Assembly: GCA_025890175.1 (NCBI GenBank)
Contig: JANPYM010000010.1
Span: 401,498-465,497 of the forward strand
Reading direction: 5' to 3'
Source: Ciborinia camelliae
Lineage: Eukaryota > Ascomycota > Leotiomycetes > Helotiales > Sclerotiniaceae
Length of the DNA stretch: 64,000 bases
The position numbers and the translations under genes are program-made. Of the stretch, positions 13,876 through 26,942 are shown in pieces (the first letter of the stretch is position 1; each line of letters opens with the position of its first letter). The notes beneath the pieces are model-generated. The model made no database searches. It was given only the letters and a program-made list of their open reading frames with translations, and was not told the DNA's origin.

Positions 13876-15294
13876 GGTATGTATGTATATACTAGGTATA
13901 TATGTACGTAGTAGGTATTCGGGTCGGGTCCGGAATGATATGCTATGGTATGGAATGGTATGATGCGGATTATCCTTTTCGGCAACCCAGAGCCAGTTCT
14001 TCATATTGGTTAGGTATCTAGGTAAGGTAGGTAAGTACCTAGGTAGTTATAATTTATATGATAGGAGAGGCGGGTATGAATGAACAGATGAATGAATGAA
14101 GAAATGGATGGATAAATAGATACTTTGATTCGGATATAACATGATATGATAGATATTTTCTATACAGTACCTATCTATGTACCTACCTAGTTATTGATCA
14201 TATTATATCATCATGCCACAAATACTGTACGTATCCGAAATTCCAAAGGATTGATCGACGGCTTCGGCTTTTTTGATTCTTGATTAACCTTAACCTACCT
14301 ATTTAACCCTTCGGTAGTGGGATTTCAATTCATACTTGCTTGCTTGCTTGATTGCTTGCTTGCTTGTTGGTGTATTTACGAGAGAGAATGAGAACATGTA
14401 CCTCATACTTGGCATCTAAGATTGCTTTGCTGTACAGGTACAATATAATTTACACGACACAGTACATAGTACATACATAATACATACATAGTACATATAT
14501 ACACCTGCATGCATGTATCATTTCTTCAAGAAAGTCGTTTCATTGCCTGTAGGTACGCATACCTACCTATCTATCTACCAACTCATACTCTATTCTTTCC
14601 GCATATGTACTTAGGACTTACTATATCCAAAACCATTTCTTCAATTACAATATGCATAGGCAGCCCAGGTACCTACCTACATTTTATTTCAATTTCTTTT
14701 CTATCAATCCCGTCTCTACAACTAATCCAATACCTCATCCATCCCTTCCGTCTCCAAGTAGGAATTTCTCCCTCTATTCATGTACCTCCAGCTATGCATA
14801 CAACATAATATAGGATGCCTCCCATATAAACCGTGACGCTACCTATTCGTGTACCTCGATACATACATACATCGGTATATATATCTTGGAAGATCTAGAC
14901 TTGTCTGTTTACTTGTACTATACTAGGTACTTATACAACACAACACCATACACCACACCACATCATAACGCAATGCAACACACATTGACCTACCTAACAT
15001 ATAACTACCCCGCAAAATTAATCCACCAATAGGGTTAAAATATGGGGAACGCCAACCCTACACTTATGGTTATCAAATTTCCTTACTTCTTCCCGTTATA
15101 TTTTTAATTGGTTTATTAGGTTGTTTATTCATTAGTATATATATTATAGTATATTAATATATCTAAATACACCAAAATAATTCTCATTCCTCTCTTCTTT
15201 AGAAATTGTAATTATAGTAAAAAATATACATTATACAATATATAATACCGAATCCATCTTCTTTCTTCTATAGAAAAAGAAGAAGAAATATCTA
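13876..15294. other. Ordinary-composition spacer without recognisable gene
   Basis: Mixed sequence rich in TAGGTACCTA, ACCTACCT and CTTGCTTG microsatellites. The longest frame (plus strand 14509-14808, 99 codons) has no start context, domain or codon pattern that I trust, so it is not called. I see no tRNA or splice-site pattern. Confidence 0.55.
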
Positions 15295-15466
15295 TGTTGG
15301 AATCACTATAGGCGATGGAGAACAAATGTACTATAGTATGCAGTGTATTTGGCTCGAAGCTCTAAAAACTATTGCTACAGATCAACTATATATGCCCGCT
15401 AGCGGCACGCCGCGGCCGTGCGCGGCGCATGCGCAAGCGTGTCGTAGGCACGTGATTTATCCAACA
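15295..15466 (-). mobile_element. Solo LTR, 172 bp, TSD ATCTA
   Basis: The termini are perfect inverted heptamers, TGTTGGA at 15295 and TCCAACA ending at 15466. The insert is flanked by the 5-bp duplication ATCTA on both sides (15290-15294 and 15467-15471). On the minus strand the order is TGTTGGATAAATCACGTG, a GC-rich stretch with CGCATGCGCC, CCGCTAGCGGG, then CATATATAG as a TATA-like box, so the LTR is taken to read leftwards. No second LTR or internal region is present. It belongs to a different family from the solo LTR at 10953, but has the same internal order of motifs. Confidence 0.9.
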
Positions 15467-15491
15467 ATCTATTTAATGTACTACTGCGTAG

Positions 15492-15545
15492 TACCTTAGT
15501 GGAGATATATGTACCCGCTATATCGTATAAATATTATATAAGAGT
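15492..15545 (+). repeat. Left terminal inverted repeat of AT-rich block 2
   Basis: Begins TACCTTAGTGGAGATATATG. The first 13 bases are identical to the inverse end at 37260, and similarity continues through TATATCGTATAAATAT. ATTATATAA repeats follow at about 15534, 15551 and 15566. Confidence 0.55.
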
Positions 15546-17740
15546 ATTTACATTATATAAACATTATATAAAAGTATTTATATTGTATAAAGTTTTCCAT
15601 TATATTTGTATTGTATAATAAAATATATTGTATAAATATTATATAAATATTATATAAAATCTATATAAGATTGTTTATATAATATAACCAAATTTAATCC
15701 TAATGTATACATTATTATTATTAATAATTTATAATTATTATAATATAATTATATTTATTACTAAATAACCTTATATATATATTATTACTAATATTAATAA
15801 ACTTTAACTTTTATTGTAACTTATAGTCTATAATATCCGATCCCCTTTTATTCTCATTTTTGCTATTTATATATAGACTGTTTATATTTATTCTTGATTA
15901 TCTTTATATTTCCCTAAATTGATATATAAAATATTATAAATAATTGAAATTCATAAAAACTAATTATAAATTTTATAATTATTTATTTATATATTTTTTA
16001 ATATTATAAACAATTAAAATCTTCAAGGCCATATTCATTCTAACCTTAATATTATCAATTTATTTTATCTTTGAATCTAAAATACCCCAATTTACAAATA
16101 TTCTGATTTTATAAGTTAATACAATACTAATTATTAAAATATTTAAAAATAATTAAAAATATTAAATATTTAAATATATACCTCTTTATCATTATATAAA
16201 TTTCATTTTTATTTATTTAACTATTCTAAATATATTTATATATTTATTTAAATTTACAATATATAAATCTATCAAATATATCAATAATAATTTAATAATA
16301 ACTTTTTTTTTTATTAAATTAAATAATAAAATATTAATAAAATTATTTTAATTACCCATAAATATTATCTTTTATATTTTTAAAAAGATTTAATATTAAT
16401 AATCCAACAAATATATAAAGATTTTTTTTATTTATTTAATATTATAAATATATAAAATATAATTTTAATAATTAATAAATTCAACTATATAAAATATTAT
16501 TTGATAATATAATATTTTATAATAAATAATTGTTTAATTAATAATTTAAATATATTTATTAATAAAATCTTAATAATAATAATAATAAAAAAAAAGCAAA
16601 CATTTATATATTTTTATATTATCTTATAATTATACATTACTTATATATAAATTATTTATATATCAAATATCTAAATATTTATTTCCGTTAAAATTATTAT
16701 AAATATTTCAAATTAATAAAATATATATCAAATAATTATAAATATTGTATATTATCTAATACAAATTTTAAATAATTCAAATTGAAAAAAATAAATAAAA
16801 TAAAAATAATAATTTTAATCAAATTTAATTAAAAAAAAAAAAAAAAATAAATAATAAAAAAAAAAAAAAATAATTTTATAAAAAAAAAATAAAATTGAAA
16901 TTAAAAAATTAAAAAATATATTTATTTTAATAAAATTATTATTATAAAAAAATTAAATATAAATATAATTTATATATTAATATATATAAACTTTTTATAT
17001 TATTATAATTTGCTTTTATTAAATTTTATAATATATTTGTTATTATAAAAATATTTATATACATTCATTAATATAATTTTGAAAACAATAATCATTTTAT
17101 TTATTCAAATTAAAAATTTTAAAATTTTTTAAACAAACTTTACCTTAATACAATTTATTATAATAAATTAAATATAAACGAAATTTGAAATAATATTATA
17201 AATATAATTAAATAAATTATTATTATTTTTTTTATCTTTTTTAATTATTATATTTTTTATAATATTTAATATATTCAAATTAATTATTATTTTTCGAAAT
17301 ATTAATAAATTAAAATAATATATTTTTTTTAAATAAATAATTAATTTAGAATTTGATTTTTTATAATTATTTAATAAAAACAATTATATAAATATTTGTT
17401 TCGCTTTTTTAAAAAACAAATTTTATTTAATATATAAATAATTAATTATATAAATTTTTTTTTTAAAACTTTTATAAACAAATATTAATACAAAATTAAA
17501 ATTTTAAATATTTAATTTTTAATTTAAAAATAATAATATATTTATATTTGTTTTTTTATTAAATAATATTAATATTTATTATTATAATATATTTTAATAC
17601 TATTTTAATATAATAAATATTTATATAACAATTAAACCTCCTTATATTAAATTTATATTATATAACTTTTTTAAATTAATTATATTTAATCAATATATTA
17701 TCCGTGAACTTAATATTTGTTAAAATTAGCTAATTAAATA
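15546..17740. other. AT-rich decayed sequence without identifiable gene
   Basis: Very AT-rich with poly-A runs near 16830-16900. The short minus-strand frame at 17168-17383 consists mainly of I, N, K and L codons and has no recognisable motif; it is probably RIP-altered repeat DNA. Confidence 0.6.
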
Positions 17741-18208
17741 TTATTATTAATGGATTCGAAGAATCAAGTTCAATTTCAAAGTACTATGTTTTTTATGATT
17801 ACGTAATACATATACTATGAGGGAGGGCATTTTCTGAAGATGTACCACTCTTAAAGGTCGCTTCTGAATGGTCATAAGTCATTGATCCGTATCTTTTAAC
17901 TGGCTCGCTAAAGATCCCGGTCGTATGCTTACCTAACCTACCTAGCCTATCTAGCTTACCTAACCTACCTAGCCTACCCTAGCCTACCTAGCCTACCTAG
18001 CCTACCTAGCCGAACCTAGCCTACCTAGCCGAACCTAGCCGAACCTAGCCGAACCTAGCCGAACCTATCTACCTACCTACTCTACGAATCGTACGAACCT
18101 ACGAATCTACGAACCTACGAACCTACGAATCTATAAACCTATCTAGCCCATACATCGAACCTACAAATCGAGCGTAGCGAGGAATGGGGGTTTGGGGGCT
18201 TGCCCCCA
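17740..18208. other. GC island inside block 2, with hairpin and simple-repeat tail
   Basis: About 470 bases of ordinary composition embedded in AT-rich DNA. It contains the CCTAGCC array, a GAGCGTAGCGAGG motif and a perfect hairpin GGGGGCTTGCCCCC (18195-18208), immediately followed by the AAAT microsatellite. A hairpin followed by a simple-repeat tail resembles the 3' end of a 5'-truncated non-LTR retrotransposon. No reverse transcriptase sequence is visible, so this identity is only a suggestion. Confidence 0.5.
17929..18145. repeat. CCTAGCC(GAA/TAC) minisatellite
   Basis: Ten-base units CCTAGCCGAA and CCTAGCCTAC recur more than ten times and pass into CCTACGAA units. They are related to the TAGG/ACCT microsatellites in the gene-side islands and unaffected by RIP. 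Confidence 0.85.
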
Positions 18209-18502
<294 letters not shown>

Positions 18503-18513
18503 CTAATAATAGT

Positions 18514-18638
18514 ACTAGCCGTCGCGGAAAATAGATTTTTAGATTGTTGATTCGAAGAACCTTATAATTATATAGAAAAAGAAAATAAAGGGTTCTTCGA
18601 ATACACAGTCTGAAAATCTATTTTCCGCGACGGCTAGT
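18514..18638. mobile_element. MITE with 48-bp terminal inverted repeats, 125 bp
   Basis: The left arm begins ACTAGCCGTCGCGGAAAATA and the right arm is its inverse, ending at 18638. The first 26 bases of both arms are identical. The next 22 differ at about four places, two of them T/C, and end in ATTCGAAGAACC. A spacer of about 28 AT-rich bases separates the arms, so the whole element folds into one long hairpin. It has no coding capacity and the superfamily cannot be named. The target duplication is unclear: the flanks contain TAATAATA-like sequence on both sides but not an exact match. Confidence 0.85.
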
Positions 18639-21413
18639 TTATTATACAAAAAAATTTATAATTTTTGAAAAATATAATTAAAAACTAAAATTATTTTAAT
18701 ATTTATTTTTTTATAATATAGTATAAATATTAGATTTGTTTAAAAAATATTTATATTAAATATATTCGTTTTAAATATTAATTATATTATTTTAATTAAA
18801 TTAAATTATATTTTTAATTATAATTAATTATTTTTGTTTATATTTAAAATAATTGAAATTTTCGATTTATTTATATTACTCATATTCGGAATAAATATTT
18901 TAATCCAGCTTTTATATTGATTTACCAATAAGATTATTATTTTTTTAAAATTAATATTAATATTATAATTAACAACTTTATATAATTATTAAAATTTTGT
19001 TTTTTTATATAAAATAAAAACTTTTAATCCTTTTTATTTTTTATAATTTTATGGGTTTATAAATACTAATAATTTATTGTTTTTAACTAAAATTATAAAA
19101 CTAAAAATAATAAATTTAATTAAATTTTTATTAAATATTTTTATAATTAAATTTCGAAAATATAATTAAATTTTATTTATTAATAATTATTATTAATATT
19201 AAAATAAATATAAAATTATTATAATCTATTGAATATAATTAAATAAATTATATTTTTTTAAATATATAATAAAAAATTAAAAACAATTTTATTTTTAAAA
19301 AAATAAAAAATATTAAAAATAATAAATATAATCTTGTTTAATTAATATAATAAAAATAATTTTAATTAATATTTGATATATAAAATTTATTATATTATTA
19401 TATTCTAAATATATTAAATTTAATAATTTTATTATAATTAAATCGAATATAAAAAATATTTTATATAATAATAAATTATTGTTATTTAATTTTTATTTTA
19501 TTATATATATTTTTTTAATTTTATTAATTTTTATATCATTTATATAATTTTTTATATTAATAATTTAAAAATAATATTGTTTTTGTTTAATAATATTAAA
19601 ATTTAGATTATTATAATTTTTATTAATAATAATATAAAACTAATAATTTAAAATAATATTTTAATATTTAATACTTAAATTTTTGTTTTATTAAAATATA
19701 TTTTTATAATAATAATATATATATATATAAATATATATTTTTATAATAATATTATTAATATTTATAAATATATTTTTATCAAATATTTTTAATTATTTTA
19801 TAAAATTAATTATATTATTAAAATTATTTTTATATAAATCTAAAATAATTGAAAAAATATTAATTCTTTAATTACAATTTGTTTTATTAAATTTTATTAA
19901 AATTTAATAAAACTTTATAAAAAAATAAATATTATTTTAAAAAAAATTAAATTTATTAATAAATATATTTAATAATATTAATATATATAATATATTATAT
20001 TAAATATTTTAATTAACAAAATATAATCTTTGAAATTTTTATAATTTTAATTTTTTTTTAATTGAGTTAGTATAATAAAAAGAAATAATTTTTATATTAT
20101 TTGAAAATTAATTAAATATAATAAGTTTATATATAAAAATAATAATATTTTTAAATAAAAATTTAAATATTAAAAAATTGATATTTAATAATTTTTTATT
20201 TTTATTTTTATTAAATAAATAATTAAGTTTAATATTTATTAATTTTAATATAATATTAATTTTCAGAATATAATTTATTTTATTTGAAAACAAAATTATT
20301 TTATTTAAATATATAAATATATTTATTTGAAAAAATATATTATTTTTTATCAATATATTATTAATATAATAATACCAAATTTCAATAACAATTTTATTTT
20401 TATAAATAATTTTATATTTAAAATTTGAAATTATAAATATTATTTAATTTATATAATAAAAATTTTAATTTTAATATTGATATTTAATATTAATATATTT
20501 AAATTTTATAAAATCCAAAAAAAATAAAAAATAATAATTAAAATAATAAACAAATATTTTTAAAATTAATTTAATAAATAAAGTTTAATTTCGAGATTGA
20601 TACAATTTGATAAACGAATTTATTATATATACTATTTTCGTATAAAGATTTTAAATAATATTAAAAAATATAAATATAATATAAAATAATATTAAATTAA
20701 TAAAATATAAATATTTATATAATATTTTATTTTTTATTTTAATCATTTTTTGTAATATAGTTTTAAATAATATTTGATTTGATTTTAGGGGAATCAATTT
20801 TTGTTATATAAAAAATAATAAAAATATTTTGTTTAATTTTAATTTTAATATATTATTCAAAATAAAAAGTTTTTTTATTTTATTTAAGTTAATATACAAT
20901 ATTAAAAAAAATTTTAAAATTATATAATTTTATTAAGAAAAATTAATTGATTTAATAAATATTCCTAAAACAATTTTTGATTTTAAAAAAAAATAATAAA
21001 TTGTATTGTAATAATAATAATAAATTATAAATTCAAAATTATTTTTAATATTTATTAAATTTAATAAAATCTAAAAAAGTAATTGATTTAATTATAATAT
21101 TTTTAATAATTTTATAAATGTTTATAATGTAAAATTATTTATTAAAAATCCGAATTTAATAATTTTTAATGTTATTAAAAAAAAAAATAAATTAATAATA
21201 TATTAATATTATTTTTATTATTATTTTGTAAATTAAAAAATATAATAAAAATATTATTTTATTTTGTTCTTTTATTATTGATAAATAAATTTTAATATTA
21301 AACTTTATTATTAATAATAAAAAGATTAATATTATATAATAAAATAAAAACATTAATAAATATAATTTTATTAAAATAATTAAAAAATTTCTTTATATTT
21401 TATTTATATAATT
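18639..21413. other. AT-rich decayed sequence, no identifiable gene
   Basis: Nearly pure A/T with many stops. The minus-strand frame at 20108-20353 (81 codons) shows only I, N, L, F and K enrichment typical of mutated repeats. No LTR termini or reverse transcriptase motifs could be recognised. Confidence 0.6.
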
Positions 21414-21590
21414 TGTTGAGAGTAGCCAGGGCCGTATGAGCTGTACGGACCGCGAAACGGCCTGTAGGCCTAATACAGTCTAACGCCCTATTTTAAACTT
21501 AAATAATATACAAGGTTTAATCTTAATTTTATAATAATTTCAAATAATATTATATAATTTGTATTTTTATGTAATCTATTTTTTTTAATA
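21414..21590 (+). repeat. Left LTR of copia copy A
   Basis: 177 bp. Its first 80 bases are the least mutated in the family, with GCCAGGGCCGTATGAGC and GGCCTGTAGGCC, while its 3' part is AT-shifted (GTAATCTATTTTTTTTAATA against GTGATCTACCTTTTTCAACA in the right LTR). Confidence 0.9.
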
Positions 21591-24500
21591 AATTATAAAT
21601 CCGAATGTGTTAAATTGATAGATAAATTCTTGATTATTTTGATTTATTTATTTTATTTTATATCTTTTTTGTATTTTTTATAAAACAAATAAAAAATTTA
21701 AAATGTTAAGTAAAAAAATATTAAATATAATAAAAGAAAATTGATATTTAAAATATTATAAAAAATTAATATTTACAAAAAAAAAATAATAAATTAAAAA
21801 AGTTAATTTTTATAATTAAATTTTCTTTAAATTTATTTATAAATTTTGTAACGATGATATTATATTTAGGGGGATTACAAAAAATTGCAAAATCTTTTAT
21901 TAATAAAATCAAAAATAATATTAAAAATAAATAAAATAAAAAATTTGATTTATTTTTAAATTAATTTTTAAAAAAAAATATTTTTTATAATATTATATTA
22001 AAATTAAAAGATTTAATATTTTAATTATTTTTTTTTGTGTAAAAAAATTTATTATTGGTATAATAAAATTTATTAATATTTAATATAATTTTAAATTTTG
22101 ATTTAAAAATTGTTATAATTTTTAATAATTTAATATTTTTATATAAATTTTATTTTAAAAAAATAAAGAATTATAATATATAATTTAAAAATATTATAAA
22201 TATTATTAAAATAAATAATATATTTGATTATTTTTAAATTCCAAAACTTATTAATTTTTATAATAAAAAAAATGATTATGAAAATATTGTTATTGGGATA
22301 ATTAATAAAATTCGATTTTGAAATAATTAAATTATTAAAAATTTTCAAATATAATATTATATTATTATTTATTAAAAAATATACAAAAATTAAAAATATA
22401 TTAAAAAAGTTTAAAAATTAATATAAAAAAATCAATTATTATTTATATATAAATAAATAAAATTGTTTTTTTAAAATAAATTTTAAAAATTTTAATTTAA
22501 TTAATAAATTTATTATAAAATATAAATTTTATATAATAAAATTAATAAATTTAAATATTAAACTTTTTGATTTAAATTATTATATTTAATTTATAATCAA
22601 AGCTTTTAAATATCTTTTTATTTGAATTAATAAAAATTTGTATTAGGCTTGTTATGATAATAAGGATAAGTTTTTAAGTTTTAAGGAATTTTTAATTGAT
22701 TTTATTAATAAAATGCAAAAAAATAATAATTTTAATAATAACAAAATAATCTTATTCAAAAATAAAATTTAAAAAATAGATCAAAATTAAAATAATAAAT
22801 TTAAATTTAAAAAAAAAAAAAGATTAAAATTTTTAAAATTATTAGAATTATTATAACCTAATATTAATAATAATAAATATAATTATTATAATATACTTTT
22901 TATATTTAAGTTTTATATAAATATTTGTTTCAATAATTCGAAAAATATTACAATAAAAAAAGTTTAAAAAAAAAAATACAAAAAAAAATAAATGTAATAT
23001 AATAAATATAAAAAACCTAAAAATAAATTTAAGGAAAACAATAACTTTGGTTTTAACTTTAATTTTAACTTTAATTTTAATTTTGATTTTGATTTTAATA
23101 TTAAAACAAATTTCAAAATAAAAATAAATTTTTTTTTTTTGTTATTATTTGATTTTTTTTCAAATTTTTTTGTTTTAATTTTGTATATAATATTATTAAA
23201 CTTTTTAATTTTTTTAATTAGTAATAATTTCGATATAATTATATAGACTTTTTTTAATAATTAAAATATTTAAAATAATTATATATAAAAAATATAATTT
23301 TTTAATATAAATACTTTATTTTATTATTTGTAAAATAAAAATAATTTTAAGATTTATTAAAAGTTTATAAATAAAAAAATAAATTTTTTGATATTAATAT
23401 TAATAAATAATTTTATTGTTTTTAAAAAAATTAAAAGAATTATTTTTAAATATATTATATTGAATTACTTAATTAATTTTATTTTTTTATTAAATAATCT
23501 TTATTTTACTAATTTATTTATTAAATTATTTTTGAGATATAAAATATAAATTAAAAAAAAATATATTAAATTTAATAAAAACAATAATAGTTTTAATATA
23601 GTTTATAATAAAAATCGAAATTATTTCTTTTAAATTAATTAATATTTTTATATTTTAATATTAAAAATATTAATTATTTAAAAAACTTTATTAATTATTT
23701 TGTTTTATATTATAAATATTTAATTAATAAAAATATAATATAAATGTTTTAAATATTTTTTTTTAAAAAATATAAAAAATATTTAAAAAATTATTAAAAA
23801 TTTGTTTTTAAATAATTTAAATAATTATTTGAAAAATAAAATCTACAAATTTTATAAATTTAGGGAATCTTGTTGTATATAATAAAAAAATATTAATTTT
23901 TATATTACAAAACTTTTTAAAAGAATAAATATTAATATTATTAAAATTCATTTTATTAATATTAATAATTATAAATATATAATTTTATTTATTAATAATA
24001 ATATTTATAAACAAATTATATTTATTTATAAAAAAAAAAAAAAATCAAAAAAGTTATTTATATTATAAATTAACAAATATTTATATAATATAATATAATA
24101 ATTTTAATCTAAAAATTTAATGGGGGTAATAAATATAAATGATATAAGCTTAATTAAATAATTAAAAATTTAAGATTTTATTTTAAATTTATAATTTTTT
24201 ATATTCCAAATTAAAATAAAATATTTAAATATTTCATTTATATAATTTTTAATAAAATATAATTTATTTTTATTGAGATAATAGTTTTATATATTTTATG
24301 ATTAAAGATTCTTTAGGATATAATTTATATTATAAATCAAATCATAATTTAGTTTTTGTTTAACGAAATTACTTTGTATAAAATTTATATAAATTATATT
24401 TCTTTTAATATAAATAATTAATTAAATATTTTTTATTTACAAATATTTAATAATATTGTTTATATTTATATTTTAAAAAAATATTATATTGCAAATAAAA

Positions 24501-26099
24501 AATTTGTTTTTTAAATTAAAAAAAATATTTTTGTTAATTTCAAAAAGAATTATATTTATTAAGTATTTATTTTTATTTATATAACCAATAAAATTGTTTG
24601 TTTTTTTAATATTTGTTTTAATAAATTAAATCTTTTAATTGATTTGATTAATAATAATAATGATTCAAATAAATATTAAAACAAAAAAAAATTAAATAAT
24701 AATTTAATATTTTTAAATAATTTTATTTATATTTAATTAAATAAATTAGTTATTAATATTAAAGATTATTTAAATATTATAAATAATTATATATTATTTA
24801 ATTATAAGGATTAATTTAATTAAATTAATATTAATGAAATATTGGAATTTGATTAAAAATATAATTAAGGATATTCTAAAAGTTTGAAAAATAAAGAAAT
24901 TATTAATAAAAAAATAAATAATATAATAATATAGATATTACGGTAATATTATACTATTATTTATATAATTTATATAATAGTAATAATTGATACCAAGAAT
25001 AATTCTAAAATATTTAATAAAATTATAAAGTTATTTAATAAAATTAAATAAATAAAATTAATTAAAATTAAATATAAATCGATTTTCAATAACAAAACCT
25101 TTAAACTTATTTAAAAATTAAAAGTCCAAAAATAAAATTTTTTTTATAAAAAAATGATTTATAAATAAAAATAAGATAAAAAAGATAATATTAAAAAATA
25201 TAAAATTTATTAAATTATATAAAATTTTAAACAATATTATAAATTGAATTTTAATTAAATTTTTGTAAAAATTTATAAAGATATTTTTTGAAAAATAGTC
25301 TTAATAATCATTATTCGTTTTGGATTAAAGGTATATTAAATAAATATAATTATAGTATTTTTGAATATTATTATATTAAATAATTTATTAATTTATATTA
25401 AATTATTATTATATTGAAAATAAAATAAAGTTTAATTTGGATAATTAAAAAAAAATTTTAAAAATAAAATTTAAATATATTAATTGTTTAAGGTTTTATA
25501 TAATTTGAAATAAATATCAAGATAATAGTAAAAGATTTTATATTTTATATTTATCTAACTCAGTTTTATATCAATAAAGATAAATAATTATGTTTATCTT
25601 AATTATAATAAAAAGATAATAATAATAATATATATTAATAATTTTTTTATAATCAAAGAAATAAATATATATAATATTTTAAAAAAAAATTTAATAAAAA
25701 AATTTTGAATAAAAGATTTGAAAATAATTTTATATTTTTTAAGGGTTTAGATTTATTATAATATAAAAAATAGAATAATTATTTTTTATTAAAATTTTTA
25801 TATTAAAATTTTTTTTATAAAATTCGATTTCAAGTATTTATAAATAAATATAATATTTATGGTATTAAATTTTGTTAAAAGTTTAATTTCAAATAAAAAA
25901 ATAACTAATAAATAATTTATAATATTTTATTAATTCAAAGTCGGATCTTTAGATTTTTTATATATTAAAATAGATATTATATATAGTGTAGATATTCTTT
26001 ATTAATTTTTTATTAATTCTTTAAAGATATATATAAAATATTATAACCAAATTTTTCGATATTTAATTAATACAATAAATTATATAATTATTTATAATA

Positions 26100-26320
26100 A
26101 TAGTAATAATAAATTTGTTATAGAAGAATATATAAATTTCGATTATACAAGTGATCTTTTAATAAGAAAAAGTATATTAGATTATATTTTTTTATATATT
26201 AAAAAAATAGTTTTAATATAATCAAAAAAATAATCAATTGTAGTTTTAAATTCAATAAAATTGAAGTATTATAAATTTTACAAAGCAGTTATAGAAGTAT
26301 TATAAATTTGATAATTTTTA
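26100..26320 (+). pseudogene. Copia RNase H domain remnant, copy A
   Basis: In one plus-strand frame the translation contains RKSILDYIF, SKK-stop-SIVVLNS and LKYYKFYKAVIEVL. These line up with the copia RNase H pattern in which TRRSTSGY is followed by W.SK.Q.VALSSTEAEY and then AL.EAxxEALW. Tryptophan and glutamine positions are now stops, as expected when TGG and CAA codons suffer G-to-A and C-to-T changes, and the acidic residues of STEAEY are lost. It sits about 450 bp before the right LTR, as usual for copia. The homologous remnant in copy B is at 34960-35175. Confidence 0.75.
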
Positions 26321-26765
26321 AAAAAATTAATAAAAATTGAATACAAATATTTTAATTTAATAAAAATAAAAATTATTGGGGATAATTAGGGGAGTTTTAT
26401 TTTTGTTAAAAATCCAAAAATTTATTAATATATAAAATATATAATAATAAAATATTATTATATTTATAAACAAATTATACAAAATTATATTAATTTATAA
26501 TTTGTTTTAATAAATTTATAAATAGCAAATAAATTTATAAAATCGTTTTTATTAATAAAATATATTAAATTTATTGAAATATTATAAATAAGGAAATTTT
26601 TGAAAAAAAAAAAAATTATTTTTTAAAAGTATAAGATGTATATATTGATAATAATAAAATATATTAATTAAAAATAAAAAATATTAATTTAAAAAAATTA
26701 ACAAATAATAAAGAAATTCCAAAAAAAAGCTTTAGAATATTTTATACATCATTAATTAAAAGATA

Positions 26766-26942
26766 TATTAAAAATAGTTAAAATTGTATAAGCTGTATAG
26801 ATTATAAGGCGGTCTATAGGTCTAATACAATTTAACGTTTTATCTCAAGTTTAAATAATATATAAGGTTTAATTTTAGTTTTATAGTAATTTTAAATAAT
26901 ATTACACAACTTATACCTTTATGTGATCTACCTTTTTCAACA
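26766..26942 (+). repeat. Right LTR of copia copy A
   Basis: 177 bp, begins TATTAAAAATAG, which is TGTTGAGAGTAG with four G-to-A changes, and ends intact in CTTTTTCAACA. It is followed by the target duplication TAATT. Confidence 0.9.

Larger units (their letters stand above)
21414..26942 (+). mobile_element. Full-length Ty1/copia LTR retrotransposon, copy A, RIP-inactivated
   Basis: Structure seen: 177-bp LTRs (21414-21590 and 26766-26942) and a perfect 5-bp target duplication TAATT (21409-21413 and 26943-26947). The LTR begins TGTTGAGAGTAG and ends TTTTTCAACA in its less mutated version, so the tips are inverted TGTTGA/TCAACA. The two LTRs differ almost only by G/A and C/T. Near the 3' end a RNase H remnant is readable on the plus strand (about 26100-26320), which gives the copia gene order and the orientation. 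Upstream, at about 25280-25640, a reverse-transcriptase-like trace is faint. All long frames are broken by stops, so the copy is dead. Confidence 0.9.
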
